Part shown: positions 14,909-23,174 of the stretch, piece after piece | Layout: each line of letters begins with the position of its first letter | Position numbering within the stretch: the stretch's first letter is position 1 | NCBI RefSeq assembly: GCF_039522365.1 | Contig: NZ_BAAADJ010000003.1 | Location: 65,076 to 98,785, forward strand | From: Bacillus carboniphilus | Lineage (GTDB): Bacteria; Bacillota; Bacilli; Bacillales; JC228 | Reading direction: 5' to 3' | DNA length: 33,710 bases | The notes under the pieces: model-generated | The model's database searches: none | The model's input: only the letters and a program-made list of their open reading frames with translations | Told to the model about the DNA's origin: nothing | Position numbers and translations under genes: made by a program

Positions 14909-15748
14909 ATGGAATTTCTTACATTATTCAAAGCGCTCATTCTTGGGATGGTCGAAGGATTAACGGAATTTGCACCTGTATCCTCCACAGGGCACATGGT
15001 CATTGTGGATGATATGTGGCTCCTGTCTGAAGAATTTTTAGGAAAGTATGTGGCCAATACCTTTAAGGTCGTCATTCAACTCGGGTCCATATTAGCCGTC
15101 GTTATTGTTTTTAGAAATCGCTTTATTGATTTATTAGGATTGAATCGCTTGTTCAAAAAGGAAGTGAAGATGGAACATGGTCAAAGTCGTTTGAAGCTTA
15201 CGACTGTTATCGTTGGTTTGATTCCAGCAGGAGTGCTTGGGGTATTATTTGAGGACTATATTGATGAATACTTGTTTTCAACGGAGACTGTTTTGGTTGG
15301 GTTAGTGACTGGAGCCGTTTTGATGATTATAGCGGATAAATTTGCTCCAAAGAAACCTCAAATAGAAACGGTCGATCAAATCGGCTATAAACAAGCGCTT
15401 GCGGTCGGATTGTTTCAATGCTTAGCTCTTTGGCCGGGCTTTTCTCGTTCTGGCTCAACTATTTCTGGTGGGGTTTTACTCGGGATGAATCACCGTACTG
15501 CAGCTGACTTCACTTTTATCATGGCTGTTCCTATCATGGCTGGAGCAAGCTTCATTTCCCTGTTAAAAAACTGGGAGTACTTTACACTAGATGCTCTGCC
15601 GTTTTTCATTGTCGGATTTATTAGTGCCTTTATCTTTGCCCTAGTCTCTATTAAGTTCTTCTTGAAACTAATTAACCGTATCAAACTTGTACCGTTTGCC
15701 ATTTATCGAATCGTATTAGCGATTATCATCTTTGTCCTCTATTTTTAG
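14909..15748 (+). CDS. uppP: Undecaprenyl-diphosphatase (UppP/BacA)
   Basis: A 279-residue polytopic membrane enzyme that removes one phosphate from undecaprenyl diphosphate to recycle the lipid carrier of cell-wall synthesis; extra copies give bacitracin tolerance. Both signature motifs are intact: VEGLTEFAPVSSTGH (Glu16, Glu20, Ser26, His29) and LWPGFSRSGST (174-184, with Arg180). About eight membrane segments are visible and length is normal. A GGGGAA site precedes the ATG. Upstream, TATACT at 14814 with TTGCAA at 14793 gives only a 15-base spacer, so the promoter is uncertain. No sigma-M-type site was found. A terminator follows the stop. Confidence 0.95.
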   Translation: MEFLTLFKALILGMVEGLTEFAPVSSTGHMVIVDDMWLLSEEFLGKYVANTFKVVIQLGSILAVVIVFRNRFIDLLGLNRLFKKEVKMEHGQSRLKLTTVIVGLIPAGVLGVLFEDYIDEYLFSTETVLVGLVTGAVLMIIADKFAPKKPQIETVDQIGYKQALAVGLFQCLALWPGFSRSGSTISGGVLLGMNHRTAADFTFIMAVPIMAGASFISLLKNWEYFTLDALPFFIVGFISAFIFALVSIKFFLKLINRIKLVPFAIYRIVLAIIIFVLYF

Positions 15749-15759
15749 TAGTGGAAGCC

Positions 15760-15792
15760 AAAAGCTCGGGTTGTCTGCCTGGAGCTTTTTTT
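15760..15792 (+). terminator. Terminator after uppP
   Basis: AAAGCTC (15761-15767) pairs with GAGCTTT (15782-15788), and the stem runs into a T7 run (15786-15792). It lies just past the uppP stop. Confidence 0.7.
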
Positions 15793-15796
15793 GAAT

Positions 15797-16303
15797 TTAC
15801 TCTACTACTTCTATTTCAATTTGTATGGGTATGGCAACTTCGCTTCTCGGGTCATCTTTTATCCAAAAATCTGTTACAACCTCAATTGAATATTTTCCTG
15901 GGGGAAGTTGGACGTAAGGTTGAGCAAATCCAAAATCTTCGCGATGAGATACATCCCTAAATAAATACGAAGAAACTAATGGTTCCCGATAAAAGAACCC
16001 TTTTTCATATTCATGGTCAATCCCTCTAATAAAATGAATAAACATAATTCCCTTATGGTAGACTTTTGAGAATGGCTTCACTCCAGTATACGTAATTGAA
16101 CCTGAAACCTGCAGGTCTTCCCCTACTGTGTATATCTCCTTCTCCGAGGACAGTGTTACCTGAAAGTCTCCCTCCTCAACCGTAACACGATGACTTCCTT
16201 CCATTGGCCCTCTTACACATTCGTACACCTTACCTCCAAATAACCAGATTCCGATTAGCACAACAGCTACAATGCCTACTCCTTTTTTCCATTTCGCACT
16301 CAT
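15797..16303 (-). CDS. Membrane-anchored extracytoplasmic protein with beta-sandwich-like domain
   Basis: A 168-residue protein. Residues 8-23 are one membrane segment (VGIVAVVLIGIWLFGG) after a basic start, so the rest is probably outside the cell. Residues 38-168 are strand-rich (FQVTLSSEKEIYTVGEDLQVSGSI ... PPGKYSIEVVTDFWI), like an Ig-type or BsuPI-like sandwich. I do not recognise a family. Its start overlaps the stop of the upstream hydrolase gene by four bases (ATGA), so the two are translationally coupled and likely work together or on the same process. Confidence 0.65.
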   Translation of the reverse strand: MSAKWKKGVGIVAVVLIGIWLFGGKVYECVRGPMEGSHRVTVEEGDFQVTLSSEKEIYTVGEDLQVSGSITYTGVKPFSKVYHKGIMFIHFIRGIDHEYEKGFFYREPLVSSYLFRDVSHREDFGFAQPYVQLPPGKYSIEVVTDFWIKDDPRSEVAIPIQIEIEVVE

Positions 16304-17223
16304 TTCTTTATAAACACCACAGATTCTTTTACTAACCTAGTAAAATCTTCAGGGAAAAAGTGACCTAGCCCTTTCCTTACAATCAAGCGACAGGAGACAC
16401 CACTCTCATTTAAAAGTTCGGATAACTCTTTAGTTTTATCAAAAAAGTAATCTTGGTCTCCTGTAATGATTACTCCTTTTAGCCCACTAACGTTGTGTGA
16501 ACGGATTATCTGGCGAAAGGAATCAACCTCTGAAATGGCTGGAATAGCAGCAATAAAGTCACTTCCATAATCCAATCCGAGTAAGCTTCTCTCAATCGCA
16601 ATTTTCCCACCCTGTGATGCACCAGCTACAATCCATGTTCTTTTGGGATTTTTCTTTTTCAAATCTTTCATCCATTGGGACAATTCATGTGTAGCCACCT
16701 CTGAGTTATCCCAACAATAAGCATTGTAAGAATGTACCTGGGAGGATTGTGGGAATGCAAAATAGTATTCTTTTAACATCTCTTCATCTAACCAATACGA
16801 GGCATAGTCTTCTACACTTGATCCTCTCCAATGAATGGAGAAAATACCGACCTCAGCGTTAAGATTCCCATAACTCTGCAACTTGGGAATAGTAGACTTA
16901 TTATTTTCTTCAACCCGCTCTATACACAAATCTAGAATTCTCTGAAATTCTTCCATGTTGAGTATTTCTTTGAAATCAGGGTCGTTTTTCAGAGTATGTG
17001 GGTTCCACCATATCCCTTCTTCAAGTCCAGCATTAAGACAGTCAACAGCTTTATTGAACTCCCTTAATCGAGCATACACACATGCTTTCCAAAAATATGT
17101 TTTCTCTATTCTGGATGGAAAATCATCCTCAGCTTGTTGCACTAAGTGCAGTGCTTCTTGGTATTTCTTTTCAGCAAATAGTTGAAACAAGTTTTTCTGT
17201 GTTTCTAGGAATCTTGCGTTCAC
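16300..17223 (-). CDS. TPR-like domain fused to an alpha/beta hydrolase
   Basis: A 307-residue protein. Residues 1-100 form helical repeats of TPR type (LFQLFAEKKYQEALHLVQQA, then TYFWKACVYARLREFNKAVDC). Residues 115-307 are an alpha/beta hydrolase with nucleophile elbow Gly-Ala-Ser203-Gln-Gly-Gly, an acidic residue at Asp256 or Asp258 (ITGDQDYFF) and His288 (GLGHFFPEDF). It has no signal peptide, so it is cytosolic; the substrate is unknown, possibly an ester or peptide. Good ribosome site before the ATG. It is first in a two-gene operon with the anchored protein, overlapping it by four bases. Confidence 0.75.
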   Translation of the reverse strand: MNARFLETQKNLFQLFAEKKYQEALHLVQQAEDDFPSRIEKTYFWKACVYARLREFNKAVDCLNAGLEEGIWWNPHTLKNDPDFKEILNMEEFQRILDLCIERVEENNKSTIPKLQSYGNLNAEVGIFSIHWRGSSVEDYASYWLDEEMLKEYYFAFPQSSQVHSYNAYCWDNSEVATHELSQWMKDLKKKNPKRTWIVAGASQGGKIAIERSLLGLDYGSDFIAAIPAISEVDSFRQIIRSHNVSGLKGVIITGDQDYFFDKTKELSELLNESGVSCRLIVRKGLGHFFPEDFTRLVKESVVFIKK

Positions 17224-17330
17224 GGAATATCCTCCCTATCGATTGGTAACCGTTGGATTACTTAAATGTAAACTATACTTTACTTAATAATAAGTCAACC
17301 ATTTAATGGAATTTTCATACAAATTTTAAT

Positions 17331-17360
17331 AAAAAAAAGAGATCTCCTAAAGAGACCTCT
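17331..17360 (-). terminator. Terminator of the germination operon
   Basis: On the minus strand GAGGTCTC pairs with GAGATCTC (one G-U, loop of 5), followed by a run of eight T (the A-run 17331-17338). It starts just past the stop of the small two-helix gene, which places that gene in the ger operon transcript. Confidence 0.85.
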
Positions 17361-17361
17361 T

Positions 17362-17523
17362 TTATTGGCTTAAATATGACATATACGGAATAATGACGCT
17401 GGCCAATGTAAGGATTGCGGCACCGAATGCCCCCAGTTTATTTTTTTCTTTCCAAAAGCCCCAAGTAACCTTAGAGGAGTGCATAAATAGAACAATAATT
17501 ACAATCCAAACCATTAATTTCAT
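17362..17523 (-). CDS. Small two-helix membrane protein, probable germinant-receptor D subunit
   Basis: A 53-residue protein: MKLMVWIVIIVLFMHSSK, a polar turn (TWGFWKEKNK), then LGAFGAAILTLASVIIPYMS, giving two membrane helices. Its ATG lies one base after the gerC stop codon, with GAGAG inside the gerC end as ribosome site, so it is coupled to gerC. The operon terminator follows directly after its stop. Small two-helix 'D' proteins accompany some A/B/C germinant receptors in Bacillus and modulate receptor function. Family membership rests on position, size and topology, not on a sequence motif. Confidence 0.7.
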   Translation of the reverse strand: MKLMVWIVIIVLFMHSSKVTWGFWKEKNKLGAFGAAILTLASVIIPYMSYLSQ

Positions 17524-17524
17524 G

Positions 17525-18784
17525 TTAATCTCTCGTTTCACTTAAACTTGGTAGTCTGCCTTGTCTTCCAAATGGGCCAAAGCGAATATCTGCTTCTATG
17601 TTTATTTGCATATCTGGATAGCTCTTCATCCAATCAAAATTTTCCCATTCAGGAATAGTAAGGAATTTCTTTCTAGCTTGTAAGGACCAACCGAATGGCT
17701 CTGTTCCGAATTCCTCTTGTGTTTTTCTTATCAGTTCCTGGTATTTTTTTTCGATTCTTTCCTTCATGAACGCCCTTAGCTTTTCTCTTTTATCTTGGTC
17801 ATCTGCATAATTCGTCATACTTGGATCCGACAATATTTCAATATTAAAAGGAATCTTTACGTCCATTTTTGGTTTTCCACTTTTTAAATCCATATCTACC
17901 TCTAGGGGTTTCTCTTTTTTTATTTGAGCAGTTATTCTATATTTCTCATCTTCAGGGGCCGGAAAGGTTGTAAGTGCCTCTATTTCTGGAGTCGTTTCAT
18001 TTACAAAATGAGAAAGTCTCGTTTCCTCACCTGTAAGAGTCCCAATCATTTGTCCTTCTTTAAAAACGGCTGAGCCAATAAAATGTGTATTCCCTGATTC
18101 ACCTTCAAAGGCGATATCTCCTGCCACATATTCGTCATCCTTCTCTTTCTCACTCGAATCTTTTTGGTCATCTTGAATCGCAGTATAGGCAGCTAAGAAA
18201 AGGTCCGCATCGGCCTCGGTGATTTTAAAATATTTATTAATGTCTCCATCTGGAATCAATCCTGTTTCGGTCCCCCTATTTAGAATAAATTCAAAGTATT
18301 TGTGCAAACGAGTTTCGACAGTTGGCTTGTGTGACTGAATGTAATCAAACGCGGAATCTTTTGTAACAATCAAGCTTGTGTCCCTTCGTATTTCACGATC
18401 CTTAGTTGCTGAATACATCCATCGAATGAAATCTTTATCTCTCGCAAACTCTTCAGACACCAGAAATACCTTGAGTAAATCATAGGAGATCTCTCTTGCT
18501 ATTAGTACGTTTGCCATATTCCGTGACATGATAAAATCATTCGCAACAAAGCTCACGATTTCTTGAGGAGGTTCATTGCTACTCCCACCCGACCGTTCAT
18601 AGCCCACTTCAGGATTAACAATAACATAGGTAACTTTAATTTTTCCTTCCTCTTCAGCATGATCCAATCCAATCCCTATGACATACGATTTTTGCTCCAC
18701 TTCTGTCTTGTCGAAGCATCCAACTAAAAAAATTGAATAGAAGAGAATAACAACAAGTTTAGTGGTTCTCCTTTTGTTTTTCAT
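17525..18784 (-). CDS. Germinant receptor C subunit (GerAC family lipoprotein)
   Basis: A 419-residue Ger(x)C lipoprotein, the C subunit of the spore inner-membrane germinant receptor, on the outer face of that membrane. The signal peptide ends in the lipobox FLVGC with lipid-attached Cys23, then FDKTEVEQKSYVIGIGLDH, characteristic of the family (WD-E-- and AIGID-like). The family's later segments are present (REIRRDTSLIVTKD, FIGSAVFKEGQMIGTLTGEETR). Length is slightly above the usual 370-400, mostly from an acidic insertion near 205-220 (KDSSEKEKDDE). AAAGGAG lies about 9 bases before the ATG. It overlaps the end of gerB by 26 bases and is followed one base later by the small two-helix gene. 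Confidence 0.92.
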   Translation of the reverse strand: MKNKRRTTKLVVILFYSIFLVGCFDKTEVEQKSYVIGIGLDHAEEEGKIKVTYVIVNPEVGYERSGGSSNEPPQEIVSFVANDFIMSRNMANVLIAREISYDLLKVFLVSEEFARDKDFIRWMYSATKDREIRRDTSLIVTKDSAFDYIQSHKPTVETRLHKYFEFILNRGTETGLIPDGDINKYFKITEADADLFLAAYTAIQDDQKDSSEKEKDDEYVAGDIAFEGESGNTHFIGSAVFKEGQMIGTLTGEETRLSHFVNETTPEIEALTTFPAPEDEKYRITAQIKKEKPLEVDMDLKSGKPKMDVKIPFNIEILSDPSMTNYADDQDKREKLRAFMKERIEKKYQELIRKTQEEFGTEPFGWSLQARKKFLTIPEWENFDWMKSYPDMQINIEADIRFGPFGRQGRLPSLSETRD

Positions 18785-19868
18785 TTCTAAAATCTCCTTT
18801 TAGTTTGGCTATGGTCCACATTAAAAAAGGAAGGAGCAGAAAAAATGGACTTACAATTGTCATTAAATTCTCTTTTACACTAAATATAGTAAACGTGGGT
18901 GTCTCTGGGAACATGCCCAAGAATAAAATGACGACAGCCATTATAGGAAGTATCTTTTTGATAGATTGAATACGGAACAATCTTCCATATAGATATGTAA
19001 CAATATACAAGTAAAAAGAAAACTTTATAAATGATGCAATCAACCAAAATGGGAAAAAGAACGTTTCAATATTAGTGAGAAAACCAATTCGAATGTACCT
19101 AATACTTTCGTGAAACGGATAATTTAAGTTTGAAACGGTAATATAGTCAAACAATAAAATGAACGCTAGTGTGGCAAGAGTAATTTCCAAAGTTACAAAT
19201 AACAAGGCAATTAAAGTCCCTCTTTTAAAATCCTTGAAGTTTCGGATATGGGGCAACAACAAACCGATAACAAGAAAATCGATATAGGTCGAAGTTTTTG
19301 TAATGGACTCCTTCGCAATTTCCATCACACCGGGACCTAGAAGTGGAAACATATAAAAGTGAACACCTTGCCAAAGAGTGATAATCAATGCTAAACCCAT
19401 GGTAATTTTGACATAAGCCAGAACCATCCAAGAAACCGATCCTATTTGCTGTAAGCCAGTTCTGGCACCGTATACACTGACAATCATGATTAACGCATAT
19501 AAAATAAGGAGTGGCGTCTTTGGAAAATACATCGTACTAATGATGTTGGTATATATCGCTGTTTCAGCGGTAAAGCCACCTATCAAGATACACAATAGCA
19601 ATACGGCGACCATTATACCCACCCATTTTCCAAATAAGTGGGTTAACACATCTATTAAATCTTTATGTTTATGAGCAGAGAACACCTTTAGTAAAAACAA
19701 AAAGGAAATGATGGAGAGTACACCACTCATTAAAGGAACTATCCAACCAGCATTATCTGCTCCAATCGTATAGAGTACGGGGGTATCATCAGTAGCCCTA
19801 GTCCCAACAGATAATACGAGAATTCCAATTAGTTCTCTGACTCCTAGTTTACCCTCCGCTTTCATCAT
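18759..19868 (-). CDS. Germinant receptor B subunit (GerAB family, APC-type membrane protein)
   Basis: A 369-residue protein with about ten membrane helices, of the amino acid/polyamine/organocation transporter fold. In germinant receptors this subunit binds the germinant within the membrane. The N-terminus KLGVRELIGILVLSVGTRA is typical, as are LGKWVG-like loops and FPFWLIASFIKFSFYLYIV in the eighth helix region. GGTGAGG lies 8 bases before the ATG at 19868; a second ATG follows directly. It starts 15 bases after the gerA stop and overlaps gerC by 26 bases, so all three are one operon. Which nutrient it recognises cannot be told from sequence. Confidence 0.92.
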   Translation of the reverse strand: MMKAEGKLGVRELIGILVLSVGTRATDDTPVLYTIGADNAGWIVPLMSGVLSIISFLFLLKVFSAHKHKDLIDVLTHLFGKWVGIMVAVLLLCILIGGFTAETAIYTNIISTMYFPKTPLLILYALIMIVSVYGARTGLQQIGSVSWMVLAYVKITMGLALIITLWQGVHFYMFPLLGPGVMEIAKESITKTSTYIDFLVIGLLLPHIRNFKDFKRGTLIALLFVTLEITLATLAFILLFDYITVSNLNYPFHESIRYIRIGFLTNIETFFFPFWLIASFIKFSFYLYIVTYLYGRLFRIQSIKKILPIMAVVILFLGMFPETPTFTIFSVKENLMTIVSPFFLLLPFLMWTIAKLKGDFRNEKQKENH

Positions 19869-19883
19869 TTCTAAAACCTCACC

Positions 19884-21422
19884 CTATCTCTTTTTAATAT
19901 CATCTGGTTGTACATAGCCAGGGCGGTAACGCTCATTTTGTAAAAGTCTTCTAAAGATTGTATCGTCTGAGGATGTATATCTAGGTGTCATCGGTGCGAG
20001 GTAAGGGACACCAAATGATTCCAACGATGTCATATATATAAGACCCAATACAAATACAGCAGTCATTCCAAATATCCCTAAGAGACCAGCCCCTATGATA
20101 AATAAGAAACGTGCAATCCGAACTGTATAATTTAAACTAATATCACTCACAGCAAAAGAAGATAACCCTCCTAAAGCTACAACGATAATAATGATGGGAC
20201 TGATAATATTCGCTTCAACGGCTGCTTGACCTAAAATGAGGGCACCCACTATTCCAATCGTAGGTCCTATGGGACTTGGAACACGTAATCCAGCCTCTCT
20301 TATTAGTTCAAAAGCTAATTCCATTATGAGGATTTCAATCAGAACCGGAAAAGGGACTTTTTCTCTCGTTGAGGCAATAGCTAACAATAAGTCGGCCGGA
20401 ACCATCTCTGAATGAAAATTAGTAATGGCTACGTATGTGGCCGAAGTGAATAAGGTAATGAAAACGGCTAATATCCTTAATAATCTCGTGAAGTTTCCAT
20501 ATGGAAAACGCAAATAATGTTCTTCAGGGTTGTGAAAAAAGGACCAAAACGTTGCTGGCATTATTAGTGAAGCGGGAGAGTTATCCATAAGTAAAACAAT
20601 ATATCCATCTTCTAAAAATGATGCAGCTCGATCAGGTCTCTCCGTATATAGTAATGTAGGAAATAACGACTTTTTTCGATCCTCAATGTTCTGTTCCAAT
20701 AGTCCAAGATTTTGAATAGCGTCTGAATCGATATGTTTCAACCTTTTTTTTACTCGACTAACCAATTGTTCATTAGCCAGATCTTTTACGTACAGGAGAA
20801 AAACCTCATTATTTGATCGTTTCGAAACAATTGCAGATTCAACCATCAGACTCTCGTTTTTGATTTTCTTCCGGATCAGGGAAATATTCGTTACTGCTTT
20901 TTCATTAAAGGCTTCTTTTGGGCCTTTTAAGATTACTTCATCTTCCGCTTTATCAACGCTCCGAGATTGTACATTAGAACATTCAACGGTATAACCAGTG
21001 TTTTCCCCTTCTATTAAAAGGACAGCATTCCCTTTGTTTAGGTCTGTTAAAATATCCCGTATCGTATTTACGGATTGAATATTCTGTGCCGATATAATTT
21101 CATCTACTTTAGTATCCTGAAATGAATGAGTAAGTAATGGATGTAAAACATGCATTTCAATGGTTTTCGTATCCGTTATGCTGGCAATAAAAATAAGGCA
21201 AGCTTTCTTGTTGCTTCCTTTTAAGTGAATGTCCCGAAACTTAACATCTACATTTGTCGGAACATTATAGATTTGCTTTAACACTGTAAGATTTGCTTCA
21301 TAGTTCTTTTGAATTCGTTTGTCTTTTAAATCTATATCTTGATCTGTTTGTTTATTTGAACTGGCACCCTTTTTGGGGATTTTTTGTGAAAGTAACTTTG
21401 CCATAAATTTAATCATCTTCAT
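19884..21422 (-). CDS. Germinant receptor A subunit (GerAA family)
   Basis: A 512-residue GerA family protein, first gene of the receptor operon. The hydrophilic N-terminal half (1-about 285) contains two domains (for example RDIHLKGSNKKACLIFIASI and GNAVLLIEGENTGYTVE). The C-terminal half has about five membrane segments, with FPYGNFTRLLRILAVFITLF, PFPVLIEILIMELAFELIREAGLRVPSPIG, and GQAAVEANIISPIIIIVVALGG, all very characteristic of GerAA/SpoVAF-type proteins. GGGGAG precedes the ATG at 21422 by only about 3 bases, so the ATG two codons later (21416) may be used. A forespore sigma-G promoter is expected from the family, but I could not find a convincing one. DUF3231 diverges from it. Confidence 0.93.
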   Translation of the reverse strand: MKMIKFMAKLLSQKIPKKGASSNKQTDQDIDLKDKRIQKNYEANLTVLKQIYNVPTNVDVKFRDIHLKGSNKKACLIFIASITDTKTIEMHVLHPLLTHSFQDTKVDEIISAQNIQSVNTIRDILTDLNKGNAVLLIEGENTGYTVECSNVQSRSVDKAEDEVILKGPKEAFNEKAVTNISLIRKKIKNESLMVESAIVSKRSNNEVFLLYVKDLANEQLVSRVKKRLKHIDSDAIQNLGLLEQNIEDRKKSLFPTLLYTERPDRAASFLEDGYIVLLMDNSPASLIMPATFWSFFHNPEEHYLRFPYGNFTRLLRILAVFITLFTSATYVAITNFHSEMVPADLLLAIASTREKVPFPVLIEILIMELAFELIREAGLRVPSPIGPTIGIVGALILGQAAVEANIISPIIIIVVALGGLSSFAVSDISLNYTVRIARFLFIIGAGLLGIFGMTAVFVLGLIYMTSLESFGVPYLAPMTPRYTSSDDTIFRRLLQNERYRPGYVQPDDIKKR

Positions 21423-21593
21423 ATGCTCCCCTTTTTTTCCAGTCTTCCACGAAAGCTGAGGTTTTACTCAGACATATTTTTTCATGAGGGGTAACTTAGA
21501 ATATTGTAAAACCTGAATAAAAAGATGCTTTTTAGAAACATTAAATTGTAAGATATTGGTGAGAACATAGTAAATGATTGGAGATTTAAAATC

Positions 21594-22607
21594 ATGGTCA
21601 ACCACAAAACGAATCTAACTTCAGCTGAAATTGCCATGTTGTGGAATACCTATATCGGAGATACCATGGGTATTTGTATTCTAAAACACTTTTTGAAAAC
21701 TTATCATGACCCAGATATTGAACCTGTTCTCCAATTCGCTTTACGATCAGCGGAAGATCATGTTGTCAAAATAAAGGATTTATTTACTATGGAAGGGATT
21801 CCGGTACCAAGAGGCTTTGGAAAACAAGATGTTAATCTTGCAGCACCGAAGCTGTTTTCGGATGTTACATATTTACGTTATATTCATCATTTAGGTAGAA
21901 CGGGTTTAAATGCTTATAGCTTAGCCATTTCAGTGTCGGCAAGAAAAGATATTCGCCAATTATTCAGAGAGTTCTTAGAACATACAGAAGTATTATTTGA
22001 CCAAAATTCTAATCTAATGCTTCAAAAAGGGGTCTACATCCGTTCGCCTTACATAACTTATCCACAGCAAGTAGAGTATGTACAGGACCATTCTTTTCTT
22101 GGTGGGTTAATCGGACATAGGCGTGCATTACTAGCGATTGAAATAGCACATCTTGGTGTGAATATCGAAGTCACCAATGTTGGGAAAACTCTCCTCTTGG
22201 GTTTTAGTCAGGTAGCCAAATCGAAAACGCTTAGTGACTATTTCAAAAAGGGATACGACATTGGGAAGAAAATTACGGAGGACTTAATTATAAAATTAAA
22301 AGAAGATGATAACTCCTATCCTTCAACATGGGATTCGACCATTTCAGATAGTGTGATACCACCCTTTTCAGACAAGTTAATGTTGTTCCATACTAATACA
22401 CTTACAGCCATTGGAATTGGAGATATAGGACTTGCTATTAGTTCGAGTTTAAGAAAAGACATCTCTGTTATGTATTCCAACTTTATCCTTGATTTAGCTC
22501 CATTTGCAAATAAAGGAGCTAAACTAATGATTGATAACGGTTGGTTTGAAAAGCCACCTCAATCTTTAGACCGAGAAGCATTAAGGAATCATAATACAAA
22601 GGACTAG
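21594..22607 (+). CDS. DUF3231 family protein
   Basis: A 337-residue protein with two tandem DUF3231 repeats (about 1-165 and 170-330). The repeats align: LTSAEIAMLWNTYIGDTMGICILKHF in the first, and KLMLFHTNTLTAIGIGDIGLAIS in the second. Each is a bundle of helices, similar in outline to ferritin-like or spore coat CotF-type bundles. The family is found in endospore formers and its function is unknown. GGAG lies 10 bases before the ATG. GAATA (21515) and CATTAAA (21539) resemble forespore promoter elements, but the spacer is 19 bases, one too many. It diverges from the gerA operon over a 171-base gap, so spore-related expression is plausible. Confidence 0.85.
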   Translation: MVNHKTNLTSAEIAMLWNTYIGDTMGICILKHFLKTYHDPDIEPVLQFALRSAEDHVVKIKDLFTMEGIPVPRGFGKQDVNLAAPKLFSDVTYLRYIHHLGRTGLNAYSLAISVSARKDIRQLFREFLEHTEVLFDQNSNLMLQKGVYIRSPYITYPQQVEYVQDHSFLGGLIGHRRALLAIEIAHLGVNIEVTNVGKTLLLGFSQVAKSKTLSDYFKKGYDIGKKITEDLIIKLKEDDNSYPSTWDSTISDSVIPPFSDKLMLFHTNTLTAIGIGDIGLAISSSLRKDISVMYSNFILDLAPFANKGAKLMIDNGWFEKPPQSLDREALRNHNTKD

Positions 22608-22624
22608 GAAAAAACCTAGTCCTT
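22599..22624. terminator. Bidirectional hairpin between DUF3231 and PCYCGC genes
   Basis: Perfect 10-bp stem AAGGACTAGG (22599-22608) with CCTAGTCCTT (22615-22624), loop A6. It includes the DUF3231 stop codon and lies 6 bases past the convergent gene's stop. T-runs are weak on both sides (TTTGTATT on the minus strand). Confidence 0.65.
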
Positions 22625-22629
22625 AATCA

Positions 22630-23094
22630 TTATTGATTATATTTTTGATTAATTATTTCTCTTACATCTTTAATAGTTTTTCCGTTGTTCATTTCATAAA
22701 TGGTGGTTGCTGCTATATCTAAGCAGGTTTCACAACGGGTTGCATGATCAGTCCATACAACTGTCCCATCCTGGTTGATCCTCTGAATAAAGCAATTTAG
22801 ATTACTTTGATGACCGAGGGTTTCCATACAACCACAATAACATGGGACTAATTGAACTAAGTCAGGAAATTTTGCCACCCCTGCATAAATGTTTATTGTT
22901 CTTTCAGTTTGACCTTCCAAAAAGCTTGGCAGTTCATTTATCGCGGCGGTCTTCTCCTGAGTATCAGGTATGGATTCATGGTTTTCTTGTTCATTTTGTT
23001 CTGTGTCCATTTGATTGATTGACTTACTTGCACAACCAGATAACCAGAGCATTCCGACTAAGAGTATTAAAAATAATCTTTTTGACGACTTCAT
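22630..23094 (-). CDS. PCYCGC-motif lipoprotein
   Basis: A 154-residue lipoprotein. Its signal peptide ends in LSGC (lipid-attached Cys21), then comes an acidic, disordered linker (about 25-55). The family motif Pro84-Cys-Tyr-Cys-Gly-Cys89 is followed by Cys101 (LNCF) and a CETC pair (121-124), all outside the cell, which suggests metal or disulphide chemistry. The function of the family is unknown. It is downstream of two permease genes on the same strand, about 80 bases away, and may belong to the same transcript. A hairpin follows the stop. Confidence 0.88.
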   Translation of the reverse strand: MKSSKRLFLILLVGMLWLSGCASKSINQMDTEQNEQENHESIPDTQEKTAAINELPSFLEGQTERTINIYAGVAKFPDLVQLVPCYCGCMETLGHQSNLNCFIQRINQDGTVVWTDHATRCETCLDIAATTIYEMNNGKTIKDVREIINQKYNQ

Positions 23095-23174
23095 GATTGA
23101 ACCTCCTAATCTACAATCTATTTAATAGCATAAATCGACAGACTAAAAGGTTCAAGAGGCAAATCAATACCAGC

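Noticed and set aside
15751-15960. Plus-strand open frame over the uppP terminator
   Set aside because: Antisense to the 15797-16303 gene, runs through a terminator and has no ribosome site; a shadow frame.
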